From assembly GCA_900239685.1 (NCBI GenBank), contig OENT01000758.1, positions 1-64,000 on the forward strand: DNA of 64,000 bases, given 5' to 3'. The notes under the pieces were generated by a model. It was not told the DNA's origin. It saw only the letters and a program-made list of their open reading frames with translations, and ran no database searches. Positions within the stretch are counted from its first letter, which is position 1, and each line of letters opens with the position of its first letter. Source of the stretch: Rotaria macrura. Taxonomy: Eukaryota > Rotifera > Eurotatoria > Philodinida > Philodinidae. A program made the translations under genes and the position numbers. Positions 1 through 10,992 of this stretch are shown in pieces.

Positions 1-724
1 AGGTATCGATTTGTAAACGTAATGGTATACCTTTTTCACCACCGTGTCGTTTTTGTGCAAAATCCGTTGATGTACATTTAAAACGTATAAACAATGATGT
101 TGTCATTGATGTATCCCAAACGATTTCAATGACATTTGGCATTTGTTTTGAACGTATGATTGATAGTATTCCATATGTTAAATTAGTATCAATATCGAAC
201 AATGATGTTGAATGATATTCATTCAACCATTTTTGCATTAATTCATATTCTTGATTTTGTAATATTTTATCCCAAAAACATAAACGTAATATCGAACGAT
301 ATGTTGCTGGATGAGAAGAATCCAATGATGATCGTCGTCGAAGATTTTCGTTAATGTTTTTTTTTATTTGAAATTTGATTTCATACGGTTGACCTTGATT
401 TAAATAGGTTGTTGTTTCTTCGTTTATTCTCGATGATGATGATGGTAGAGCATTTAGTATAAAGTAAAATGGTGAATTATGTTGTTTAAACAATCGTAAC
501 GATGCATGATTACTATCGAAATGATGATCATTAGTATTATTTAAATAAAAATCAAGGTCTTCGATAAGATGATTGTTATTAATATTCATATTTGTTGACG
601 TATTATAAAATATACTTTCACTATTTGAAAAGAATGATTTTTGTGTTGAAAATTTTGTTTCATTTTCATGAAATAATCGTTCACTACAAAATTCAATCGG
701 ATTTAATATTTGATCGTGTAGCAT
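1..724 (-). CDS. TFCP2: TFCP2/CP2-family transcription factor, 5' part (runs off window)
   Basis: The frame is open for 241 codons from an ATG at 724 to the window edge, so the 3' part lies outside. The first ~85 residues are Asn/Ser/His-rich and not conserved. From about residue 86 the sequence follows the CP2 DNA-binding domain of the TFCP2/UBP1/LBP-1 group: a TYLNQGQPYEIKF block, a DIDTNLTYGI block matching the family's ILDID..MSVGII, and the diagnostic KRHGGEKGIPLRLQIDT near the edge. The YLNQGQ signature favours the TFCP2 branch over grainyhead. Members bind DNA as dimers or tetramers in the nucleus; the oligomerisation region is not in view. Its start is about 435 bp from the end of the AIF fragment on the same strand. 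No intron is needed in the visible part. Confidence 0.85.
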   Translation of the reverse strand, partial: MLHDQILNPIEFCSERLFHENETKFSTQKSFFSNSESIFYNTSTNMNINNNHLIEDLDFYLNNTNDHHFDSNHASLRLFKQHNSPFYFILNALPSSSSRINEETTTYLNQGQPYEIKFQIKKNINENLRRRSSLDSSHPATYRSILRLCFWDKILQNQEYELMQKWLNEYHSTSLFDIDTNLTYGILSIIRSKQMPNVIEIVWDTSMTTSLFIRFKCTSTDFAQKRHGGEKGIPLRLQIDT

Positions 725-1159
725 GATGTGATGTTTTAAGTTAATTTTAGACTTTTATTTTCGTGAGTCGCCATAGAAAACAAAAAAAAAAGCCCCTAAA
801 GAACAAACAGCACTCTACTTATAATCAACATGCATAAAACACCTCAGTTTGTATTCGTACGTAGATCTATATCTATACTACATATTTATTTTTTTTAATG
901 TTCGTGCAATGATTGATCCGTGCACATAGTTTTTACTTTTTCTTTTCTGTTCTTTTCTATTATAGATACCCTAAAGGGAACAATTGACGTCGACTCATTA
1001 TTGAAGGGAAAAAACGCGATGAAAAGGACATGTAGAAAAAAAAACTGTAAGAAGAAAGAGCATGAAAAAAAGGAGAAGACGAAAATCGATTTTGTTTATC
1101 CATGGAATTGACGATAAAATAACAAATCAAAATGTATTCAATAGAAACTTTAAACTTAC
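725..1159. other. Short intergenic gap; no AIF 3' exons seen
   Basis: This 435-bp stretch separates the start of the CP2 gene from the last recognisable AIF exon. It is A/T-rich with poly-A tracts. The reverse strand was checked for the next expected AIF block (the second Rossmann GGG motif and what follows) and nothing matches. The plus-strand frame at 920-1111 is Lys-rich low complexity and has no family resemblance. Confidence 0.6.
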
Positions 1160-2466
1160 TCCTCGATAAAGTGTCACTTTACTTTTTACACGATTTGAAG
1201 TTGTTTGAAATATTTTCAAATTTTTCGGTAGACCACCAGTAGCAATTAAACACTTTTCGAATGATATTTCCCAACCATTATCTAATTTTGCTACCGAAGT
1301 TTTCAAATCAAGATCGACAACCTATTTGTTGTTTTTTCATTATTTGATTAAATTACAATAGAAAATTAAGCCTCAAGATTATCTACTTTTCTTTCGAGAA
1401 CAACTGCAACACCTCCATTTTCTTGTTCATTCAGTGTTTTCGCATCGGTATAAAATTCTTGATCAAAAAAATATAGACTAAAAAATAAAATCCTTCGTTG
1501 TATAAGACTAACAAAACTTGAGATATTTTGACAAGAAAAACCTTTTCTCGTTTCCATTCCATTGTTTAAACGAATGTTTTTCTATAAGTTCATTATCGTC
1601 AGTATACCAAATATCTTTTGACAATGGTGGTCGCATATATGGTAAATATTTGTCCGAACTAATAACAAGAATCTAAGAAAATAGAAATTAACAAAATGAA
1701 AAACATGACACAAAAACAATTACTTTCGCCGTTGGATCCTGTGCACGTATGGATTTGAATGCACTCATCGCTGTTGCACCACCACCAATAATCAAGTATT
1801 GAGCAAAATTTGGAATCGTTGGTATCAAGTCATCTTTATTTATTTCGCTTACTACATCATCTGTTACAACTTCTTGAGCTTGAATATTTCAAAAACAACA
1901 ATGAAGCAAATAGTATGCGAAAAAAATATAGTTTTCATTTCAATATTCTAACCAATTAATGTTTGATCTTGTGTTTCAACAGTTGTCGTATTTAGATCAG
2001 AAGCTTCTTGTGATTGTGTAGGTTTTTCATCAGATTCTTTCGTAGATGGTTTTTTTCCTTTCGAACCTTTTCCATCTTGAAGCTAAGAAATATTTGTTAT
2101 TAACTTATTTTTCTATTCATTAGACAAATAAAATCCAACTACATACGATCGAATAAATAGCAACAACACCTGTTAAACCACCAAAAATATACATCAAATT
2201 CGTAAGTTTTCGTTGATTTTTTTCTTGTTCATCATTGGATGAATTCGTTGATGCAAAACGACACAGATACGATGAACGAATGACATTTGCCTTTTGTAGA
2301 GAATCTTAAAATGAAGTATTAAAAATTAATTCAAAGAATATTTTGTTTGATATTCACCGGACTGAATCACATGTCGAACAATCGGTAAGGTTCGTGTTGA
2401 TAATGTTCGTCTTATTATATTTAAGTTTTGCATCGAAGCTAGACGAGCTATGTAATTAATTTGCAT
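1160..2466 (-). pseudogene. AIFM1: Apoptosis-inducing factor (AIFM1-type), N-terminal half only
   Basis: Seven exons join in frame: 2466-2358, 2304-2147, 2082-1953, 1878-1724, 1672-1542, 1477-1387 and 1321-1160, giving 312 codons. The N-terminus (MQINYIARLASMQNLN, with several Arg) looks like a mitochondrial presequence, followed by one hydrophobic segment (~73-89), matching the inner-membrane anchor of AIF. The FAD Rossmann motif LIIGGGATA is at ~161-169. Then come YMRPPLSKDIW, FKQWNG, ENGGVAV and EKCLIATGG, all strong AIF signatures. The chain stops after VTLYRG, at a GTAAGT donor where AIF normally continues into the NADH-binding and C-terminal domains (~300 more residues). No such exons lie before the CP2 gene. 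Reading through the donor adds ten residues and then a stop. It could be a truncated pseudogene, a short isoform locus, or an assembly deletion. The family call is firm; the pseudogene status is inference. Confidence 0.8.
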
Positions 2467-3496
2467 TGTTGAGAAAATTAATAATCGATTAGTAGAACAC
2501 TTATTCTTTTTATCTATGGAGTACTAACCTATGATAGTTTCGATACCTGGAGACGATGATTCATTTCAATATCTGAATGGTTGATTATCTAACCGTTTAG
2601 AAACAACTAGAAGAATACCCGAACTATACATACACAATTGAAACAATATATCTTTTATGAAAAGATGTCATCGATTTTCTCTTGAAATTATGTCTTTATT
2701 TATAGGATTTTCTATTTAAAATCATCTATAGAAATACATCAAAACAAATAATAATGAAACGTCGATTCAATCCTCCAACAGGAATCTAAGAAAGACAAAA
2801 GAAATGTTCGAGATGACTCATAAGTAACAGCGTTTTCTTTCTTTTTAGACTAAGACCCCGTTTGATGTGATCGATGCTATTTGCATACTTTCTCTTGTTG
2901 TCTACAGATAAGTTGAGGCATGTTACATATTCATCGCACATGATCATTTGTTTGAACGATTGAATGATTGATGTGCTGTTATAAAGTGTTTCATGACGTA
3001 GACGCGTTTGCATTTAATGTAAAGAAATAGTGTGTGTTTGAAAACAGCATAAATTATGACACGAGAATGTTTGGCGTGAACAAATATTATTCAGTTGATT
3101 TTTCGTGTTCATTCAAACTATATATATATCGTGATCATCCCTATCGATATCGATCTTCATTTTATCAAGCCTATTAATCATATTCTTGTAATTAATGTTG
3201 GTAACCACGCTTCTTTTTTTGCATCGTTCATTCAAACATATTTTTCTTTTATAGTACATCATGTCGATGAACTAGAATAAATGGCTTCTTTTTTAAATAT
3301 TTTTAGATTGTTTTTCTTTTCATTTAATATTTATAAATACATTGCCCTATATATACACGCAACGATTAATTTTTTTCTTCTCATCTCTTTGATTAATCAA
3401 ATGCGATTAATTAATACAATTGTAATTACATGATTGAACGAATCTCTGGCGGCAATAGTATTGTCAACCAAATTACGACGTGCATCGTCGTCGGCA
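2467..3496. promoter_or_regulatory. Shared divergent upstream region of AIF (-) and MFSD14 (+)
   Basis: About 1 kb lies between two start codons that face away from each other, so it should hold both promoters. It is A/T-rich, with several TATA-like stretches (for example around 3120 and 3340) that cannot be assigned. A minus-strand frame at 2786-3013 has no recognisable similarity and lacks surrounding exons, so it is not called. Confidence 0.4.
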
Positions 3497-5723
3497 ATGA
3501 CAGATTCTGTCACCGATTTCGATGTAGACGAATATCTAGATAATAATGAAACGAACCGTATGAAATATGAATATCGGCGACAGAAAATATTAAAAGTATA
3601 TTTTCTTTTCTTCAAACGGATTCCTATCATTACCTTTTTTTTATTATCTTTTAGCCTAGTGGTTTCGGTAAACCGAGTGTATATCATGGACTTATTGTTA
3701 TATTTCTTGAATTTTTCGCCTGGGGTCTTCTGACTAATCCTATCATTTCTGTAAGATAAGATTTTATATGTTGATTAATACTTATACAATGTATATTCCA
3801 GGTACTCAATCGTACTTTCCCATCGCATACATTTTTAATGAATGGTGTCATTCATGGAATAAAGTATGAGAATATTATCAAACATCTCTTTTCATCCTCG
3901 TTAATGATACAATTTTTATTTATCTTAGAGGTTTATTGACATTTTTAAGTTCTCCATTACTTGGTGCCTATTCAGATATATGGGGACGTAAATTTTTCTT
4001 ACTTTTAACCGTATTCTTTACCTGTTGTCCAATACCCTTGATGAAGATTAGTCCAATGTAATATTATAATAAAAATAATTAATATTTAGATATAGAAAAT
4101 AATTTTCTATGTTTTATTTCTAGGTGTTATTTTGCATTATTAAGTATTAGTGGCCTTTTTTCTGTAACATTCAGTGTTGTCTATGCATATGTTGCCGATG
4201 TTACCGATGAAAATTCTCGAGGCACTGCCTATGGTATAAAACATCAATGTTATTTTTATCATCGTTAATAAAAATTTCTTCTAGGTTTAGTAACAGCAAC
4301 GTTTGCAGCATCATTAATAACAAGTCCAGCTATTGGAGCACATCTAGCAAGACTTTATAGTGAAAATTTTATTATTGTACTTAGTCCGTTTGTTTGTCAA
4401 ATGAATTTATAATTCAAAGTTAAACTTCATTTATTAGGCACAGCCGTTGCGCTAGTTGATCTTTTATTTATCTTCTTTTGTCTGCCAGAATCATTACCAG
4501 AACGATTTCGGACAAATCAAAAAATATCTTGGAATAAAGTCGATCCATTTGGTGTGCGTTAAAATATTTGATAGCTTTTTATATTCATCAAATTCTATGT
4601 TTTCAAATAATTAGGCTCTTCGAAATATTACTCATGATCGTTTTATTTATCTTATTTGTCTTATTGTACTGCTATCGTATCTTCCTGGTAAATTTTCATA
4701 CATACAAAAACAAAAAACTTAATTCTCTTTTGTATTTTAATTGTAAACTGTTTTTTCGATTTTCAGAAGCAGGACAATATTCATGTTTTTTTGTCTATTT
4801 ACGATTGGTAGGTTTTATATATTGGTGATTATTTTCATTGAAGATTTGTATAATTGCTTTCGTTTTAATCTAGATGTTAGGATTCTCAGAAGATGAAGTA
4901 GCTTACTTTATTGCATTTATTGGCATTCTTTCATGTATTGCTCAAGTATAGAATGAACATTTTCTTTATTCATGTATTGATTATAACTTATAAATCTAGA
5001 CGATTCTTTTGGCATTTTTACAAAAATATTTTGGTTCGAAAGAAACTATAATGGTGGGACTATTTTTTCAAATCGTTCAATTAGCAGCTTTCGGTATAGC
5101 TACATCCAATTGGTAAGATGAATGAACCTCGATGTATAGGTATTTAGAATGTGAATCGTATATTTTCACTCTTGTAGGGTAATGTGGTTTGCAGGTGGTC
5201 TAGCGGCTCTATCATCAGTAACATATCCATCGATAAGTGCTTTCGTATCGGTTTATGCCAAAGAAAATCAACAAGGCAAATCGTTGACTTGAGTTGTCTG
5301 AGAAACATTCATAATTGTCAGTTTTTGTTTTTCTCATGTTTAGGTCTTGTTCAAGGTATGGTCAATGGTGTACGTGGCCTATGTAATGGTCTTGGTCCAG
5401 CTTTATTTGGATTTATATTCTATCTATTCAATGTTGATCTAGGTTATACACTAACAAGTTCTGTAACACAATCAAATGTAAATTCAACCATTGTTCGTGT
5501 GAAAATCAAATCCATTTATTCATCGATGTTAAGTCGTGATATACCTGGTCCACCGTTTCTCTTCGGTGCTTTTCTTGCAACGATTGCGTTAATGTTTTCT
5601 CTTCTATTGCCAAATTCAAAATTCGATTTGAATGGACTTGGAAATGAAAACAGAACCATCGAACATAATGCTCGTCTTTTGAGTGTACACGATGACTCGA
5701 ACGATACCGTGGAATTGACATGA
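3497..5723 (+). CDS. MFSD14: MFS transporter, MFSD14/HIAT1 family
   Basis: Thirteen exons: 3497-3595, 3655-3750, 3802-3863, 3929-4057, 4124-4233, 4285-4383, 4438-4553, 4615-4687, 4767-4807, 4874-4945, 5000-5112, 5178-5275 and 5344-5723, coding 495 residues (human MFSD14A is about 490). The protein has 12 predicted membrane spans. It carries the MFS motif-A loop SDIWGRKFFLLL after the second span, and the family blocks VYHGLIVIFLEFFAWGLL, SYLPEAGQYSCFF, GLVQGMVNGVRGLCNGLGPA and PGPPFLFGA. The start is the first in-frame ATG; the frame is open upstream but has no earlier ATG. Introns are 51-79 nt. Intron 12 starts with GC (AAG|GCAAAT) and must be GC-AG, because the alternatives break the frame. 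MFSD14 proteins are orphan solute carriers of intracellular membranes; the substrate is not established. Confidence 0.93.
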
Positions 5724-6762
5724 TAGTTTGTTTGAATTTAAAACGAAAAGAAACTCTTTCATACACTTTATTTTACTCATATTTCGATCTGTTCTGTTTT
5801 TGTTAAAATACATTTCTGATTTAATTTTTTTACACGAAAAAAAAAAAACAAACTAATCTGTTTTGTACAACAAAAATAATGAATAGGAAATAGAGCCAAA
5901 CGATTTCTTGTCAGATATATTGAAATGAGTTGTTTGACAATCAACGTTAATGTAATTCAGATAGAAGGAATAAATTTCCCTGATATAGGGTAATGTTGAT
6001 AATGAAATCACCAGCTTCTCTGCTACCGATAGAACTATACTTACCAACATTTGTCATTATTTATCACCAGATGGCATTCGCAAATAAATCTGCCTGTTAC
6101 ATTGATTCTGTATAAGAAATTTAGTTCATATTTTGTCGACGTAATTCACAACTAACATTCATTCGTTGCATTTTTTTTTCACAACATAGATTTAATCAGA
6201 ATATTCCATGATGAAGCAGTAAAACGTTTTTATTAGCTTTTCTTTTAAACATCGTGTATTGACCAAGATAACAATTCTCTAATAGAAATTGTAGATAAAG
6301 ATTTGCCGTTAGACATAAATAATTCCACATTTTCTTCTGTGCATTTTTTTTAATGTTAAAATCCGAAAAAAACTGACTAGAACAAGATATACAAATACAT
6401 GTCATTGTGGCAAAAAGAAAAGAAAGTCAAATACACACACACAAACAACACAACAAAATTGAATAAAGTGTAAATGGATGACAAACAAAAAGAGGCATAC
6501 TGAAACAAAGCAAAAAATGAACGAAATTAAACATGGTTATAAAACAAAGCACACACACACAAATGTAGTAAATACAAAGTATTGCAAAAAGAAAACGTCG
6601 ACTTTGATTTTTCGAAAAGACAAAGAAGAAAAAAAAAACAACAATTTGTTAAGATATTGGCAGTTTTGTTTTTCGTTTCGAGAATTATAGATCACAGTTT
6701 ATTCTGGCACAGAGTATGTTTTTAGAAAAAGAAGAGAAAAAAAAACGAGAGATTTTGATTGA
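5724..6762. other. Convergent 3' intergenic region
   Basis: This 1-kb stretch lies between the ends of MFSD14 (+) and the HTH gene (-) and should hold both 3' UTRs. It is A/T-rich with CA runs (around 6430-6450 and 6550-6562) and poly-A tracts. I see no coding potential: the small frames at 5853-6690 have no conserved features and no splice context. Confidence 0.5.
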
Positions 6763-8691
6763 CTAAGCAATAGAATTGCTATTCTCTTTGAGTCGCAGTT
6801 CAGCAGCTAAACGACGATCATGTTCCTTGAGATAAAGTGTTCGATAGGTATCGCGTTCTTCTGTAAAAAGTTTTCTTGATAAAAAATTTTCTATTGAAAA
6901 AAAAAAGCAACTACAATAACAAGTACGTACGTGCTATAGATACAAGTAAATGTTGAAGTTTTTCTTGAAAATATGTCATAGTATTGAACGAACTATCGAA
7001 ATGTTGCACGAATGCTAGATTGAGTAAACGGGTTGAAAAAAATACAATAAGATTTTTTTGGAAAATCCGGGGGAAAAAAAGCAGAAAGCCCTTCTTCATA
7101 CTTTCAATCGATTGTGTACTCATTTCTAAGCTTGTCTTTGGTTCTTTAGCTGTTGAATCAACTAATGTTGTTATTGTTGTTGATGTCGATGCTGACGGTG
7201 ACGATGATAGACCATTGTGATGATTGTGATGATGAAGATGATTGTGTCCATTCGGTCGATTGACAACTGAATGTAATAAACGATTTAGTGTACCTGTTAA
7301 TCGTTTCGTTGAATTCGAAGACGATGAAACAGGTAAATTCGTTGCAACAGTTATTTTATTTGGTAATGTTTGTACTGATGGAGATGATGGTGATGGACAA
7401 TGAAAATCATTTTCTTGTTCAACTTTAATTATGATAGGAGTCGTTGTTGATACATCATCGATACCATTTGTTATTGTTATTTGTGCTGGTGATAATGAAT
7501 TACTTGGATTTACTGTTTGATCACTATGTGGACTTGTTTGATTATCACCATTATTTGTCATGTGAAGACTATTATTACCATCATCATCATCTGTTAAAAC
7601 ATCAGCTGGACTATTGCCACCAGCCATGTAACATTGTGAACTTTCTACGAAATAAAATAGAATGTTTGATATTCGATATGACAACAATAATGAATATTAT
7701 TTTACCACTAGCATTTTCATCAACAGAATCAAAACGAAATTGTGCAGACGTCGAATCAACTTGTTTATCACTAGAGACAAAAATATCGATACAAAACTTT
7801 CGTTGTCTATGTTTTCCTCTACCTATCTAATTGTATATTATATTTTTTAATAAAATTTGAACACCATGAACGTGATGCAGCAAAATCTGGATTTCCGGTT
7901 AATTCTCTCATTGTTGCTAATGCATAGGAATGAAAATCGCGATTATTTACACGTTCACCATTTTCTTGTCGTGCTTGAATCCATTCAAGTATACGTGAAT
8001 GTGCTTCTTTATTTCGTATAGCTGATGTACGTTCACCATTCGGTTTTTGATACAACCATGAAGCAATGGTTGATGGTGCTACTTGAAATAATTTTGATGC
8101 TGCTTTAACACCATGTTTTTCAGCATATTCATGTATTCGTACTTTCTGTTCGGGCGAAACAAGTTTATATGAACCACGTATACGTTTCTGAGCTGGACGA
8201 TCAATTTTACGTTTACGTTTATTATTATTAATTTGATATTCGATTTGATTTCTTGGTGGCGATGATGACGATGAAGATGATTGAACGGTTGATAATCCCG
8301 ACGATGGAGCGAGTAATTGCTGTTGAACAGCAGCAGCAAAAGCGTCGAATTTATTCATGGATTTTGATGAATCATTTGATTGTCCTTTAATTTTTAATGT
8401 TGGAGAAGTTGCTGTCGATGATGAATCACCTGGATCGAGTTGAGGTAGAACAGCCATAAAATCCTGTTGTTGTTTTCAAATAAGATAAATAAACGTAAAC
8501 ATTGGATTCAAAACAAACTTCAATGAAGAAGATATGAATTTGCAACTTACAGCAATCATGCTTTCATCTGCTGTATAATCAATTGGTTCAATTTTTTGAT
8601 GATGTTGATTACTTAGAGTATTTGCTACCGAGCCTGAGGGCGTCGATGCATGTGAGTTCGTCATTTTTGTCGTTGTTGAATGATCACTCAT
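6763..8691 (-). CDS. Paired helix-turn-helix protein, pogo/CENP-B-like DNA-binding region
   Basis: Six exons: 8691-8551, 8463-7823, 7770-7706, 7644-7102, 7014-6931 and 6860-6763, coding 523 residues. Residues ~149-185 (SPEQKVRIHEYAEKHGVKAA...IASWL) form a psq/brinker-like HTH. Residues ~200-256 (RILEWIQARQENGER...DFAASRSWCSNFIKKY) form a Tc5/CENP-B-type HTH with the typical FxAS.xW...F pattern. A basic stretch, NKRKRKIDRPAQKR, precedes them and could be a nuclear signal. The rest is Ser/Thr/Asn-rich low complexity with a His-rich run, then a short C-terminal helix (about 40 residues, Leu/Glu/Arg-rich). No DDE catalytic domain follows, and the gene is intron-rich. It therefore reads as a host DNA-binding protein related to the DNA-binding half of pogo/Tigger transposases, as in POGK or CENP-B. 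The target is unknown. The start is the first ATG of exon 1. Confidence 0.8.
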
Positions 8692-9354
8692 TGAAATAGA
8701 ATATGGCTAGAGCAATAGAAGAAGACTGTTTTTCTTTCTTCTTCAAATATTTTCCGAAAACATTCATAGGAAAAATCACTGAGACGAAAAATTGATATTA
8801 GAAGTTCTATTTTCTTTACTTCGTATTTTCATCATTACCTGCTTTCGCTGCAACGTATTCTTCAAATAACAAAAAAAAAAGATTGATAGAGTAAATTCAG
8901 TCGGCTACTACTACTTTTTTCTTTATACTAAAATGAATGACAGAAAAAAGTACGCGTATAGAAGGGAAAAAAAGACAGAGAAAAAGAGAACGAGACGAAC
9001 TTTTTTCTGTTTGTTACCGAAGTGCTCAATTCGACTTCTTTCATATACAAGTATATATTATATATATAGTAGTCACCGAGCGCAAGTTAAAAAAAAGTGG
9101 AAAGAAGAGAAGAGTCGTGTTCAACGACAACAACACTCTTTTTTTCTATTGTGTATGTGTGTTCGTCTTCTTCATCCTCAGTCTTTTTTTCTGTATGCGT
9201 GCGCGCATTCGGCGTCTGCAAATACATCAATGCGAGCGAGAGTAGACAGATAGAAAAGAGGGAAAAAAAGAGGAAAAAAATTGGGGCCGAAAACGAATGG
9301 GAAACGCACGAACTCTTTTATGCTTTCTCGATGTTGATAATAGTGAAGGAAACA

Positions 9355-9373
9355 TAGAGAGAGAGAGAGAGGG
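9355..9373. repeat. (GA)n microsatellite
   Basis: Uninterrupted GA dinucleotides, about 9 units, inside a long purine-rich stretch upstream of the HTH gene. Confidence 0.9.
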
Positions 9374-9699
9374 AACGGAACCAAAGGGAAAGAGCAAAAC
9401 AGAAAAGGAGGGCAACCAAGCATCGGAAAAAATAATCTAAGAGAAAGGAAAGAGAAACAAAGTCGTCTGGAAATGTGTATAGATGTGGAGTATGTACAAA
9501 AAAAATGCACACGAACATATAGCATCTATCTTTAGAGTTTCTTTCTTCTTGAACTTCCGCACGCGCGTCTGCTCGCGTGCTCTCATACTACGAAACATTG
9601 CGAATAGAGAAAAAGAACGGACGCTTGACGATAGATATAGGTTACGTCGTTGTAAGAATAATATGGAACAAGGATAAAGGAAAAGAGTTCACCATAACT

Positions 9700-9746
9700 A
9701 TCATCATCATCATCATCATCATCATCTTTATTATTATTATTATTAA
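9700..9746. repeat. Compound (TCA)n-(TTA)n microsatellite
   Basis: About nine TCA units run directly into about six TTA units. On the reverse strand this reads as poly-Asp followed by Asn, which explains the spurious Asp-rich frame there. Confidence 0.9.
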
Positions 9747-10992
9747 CATATAAGTAAACATATGGCAACCAGTACCTAGATTAATTCTTACGACAAATAT
9801 AACGAACGTTACTCTCCGACAGAACAGTCGAATCAAACAGCATGTTTTCGACTTTAATTACACATCAGCTTATACTATGAAAAGCAAGATGCTCTTGGCA
9901 ACGACAAAAGAAAGAGAAGAGAAGTCGAGGCGAAAAAGCGGACGGAACGGAAAAAAGTGTGTCTTGCGCTCGGAAAGTTGACGACCGATGATGGCGGTAG
10001 AATAAGCAGTAGTAGCATCTTCCATTATACTGCAATGTTGTTCGTCAGGAACGAACGCGCGGGCGAACACATACACACAGCGACGAAGAAGAAAAGTTGA
10101 GTATGGTTGTATAGGTTTTTCCGTACCGCATCTGCTCCCGTTGGTGTATTTACTTTACGTTTGTGTATGTGTGCTCTCTATGTTGGGGACTAACCAACGG
10201 AAAAAGTCAGACGTGTGTGCTTCGCTGATGAGCAAACTATGTTGAGGAATATGATCTTTGGTTATATGCACACGCCCAAGCAAGAACAACGTCGTTTTCG
10301 CGTCATCAACAAAAGAAAAATGAATGATGAATGAATATAAGGAAAGATGGAACTGGAGGTATAGACAAGCAGAATATCATCGAGAACTCCGACAAATATT
10401 ATATATATATATATTATCTAAATTTTAATGAATTTCATTTGGCATTAACTAGTCTAGTTTTAAAACGAACATGTCAACATGCATCTATTAAATTATTTCA
10501 TGTGCGTAATAACTAAAGAGAACAAGGAAAGATTTTTCAATCTTAAAGTTTTACGAAGACATTTTGAGTAAATAATCTTTGATAATCTCTTGATTTTCTC
10601 ATGGATTATTTGATTGAACTAAATTTGTTTGAAAGTTCAAAAGTATACTCTGAAGCTAGATCATAACAACAAGATTATATCAATATGCAAGACGATATCG
10701 AATCGATGATTAATAGTACGCATCAAAAACAAACTAGTTATAAAACTGTCAAGATTTCAACATGTGTAAATTTTTCATGATTGATTAAAAATAGAAAAAA
10801 ATTTCCAGTTTGCAGTTTAATATCACAGATAACATGTTTCATAAGCAATTTGACGTATGATTATTCATACGTTAATTATATGGATTGGTTGTTGTTTACG
10901 CTTCACCGAGTTTACCGTGCTACTAATCACGGTATTTAACAGATATTCAAACGTATTTTTATAATACAAATATATAATTTACATATATAAGA

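Larger units (their letters stand above)
8692..10992. promoter_or_regulatory. Divergent upstream region of the HTH gene (-) and calcium-sensor gene (+)
   Basis: This 2.3-kb stretch lies between two start codons facing away from each other. The first half is strongly purine/pyrimidine biased and holds several overlapping open frames on both strands (8933-9677) that are only Arg/Lys/Glu or Phe/Ser/Leu low complexity, so they are not called as genes. It contains a GA run and a compound TCA/TTA microsatellite (listed separately). A/T-rich TATA-like sequence (around 10958-10991) sits directly before the calcium-sensor ATG. Confidence 0.4.

Noticed and set aside
1366-1557. 63-codon frame overlapping the AIF exons
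   Set aside because: It reads through an intron of the AIF gene; exon 6 uses part of the same frame, but the 1477 acceptor and 1387 donor match AIF conservation.
3397-3496. Upstream in-frame extension of MFSD14 exon 1
   Set aside because: The frame is open but contains no ATG before 3497; the ATG at 3430 is in another frame and soon hits a stop.
8933-9677. Several overlapping frames on both strands
   Set aside because: They arise from purine/pyrimidine-biased low-complexity sequence and microsatellites; no splice context or conserved motif.
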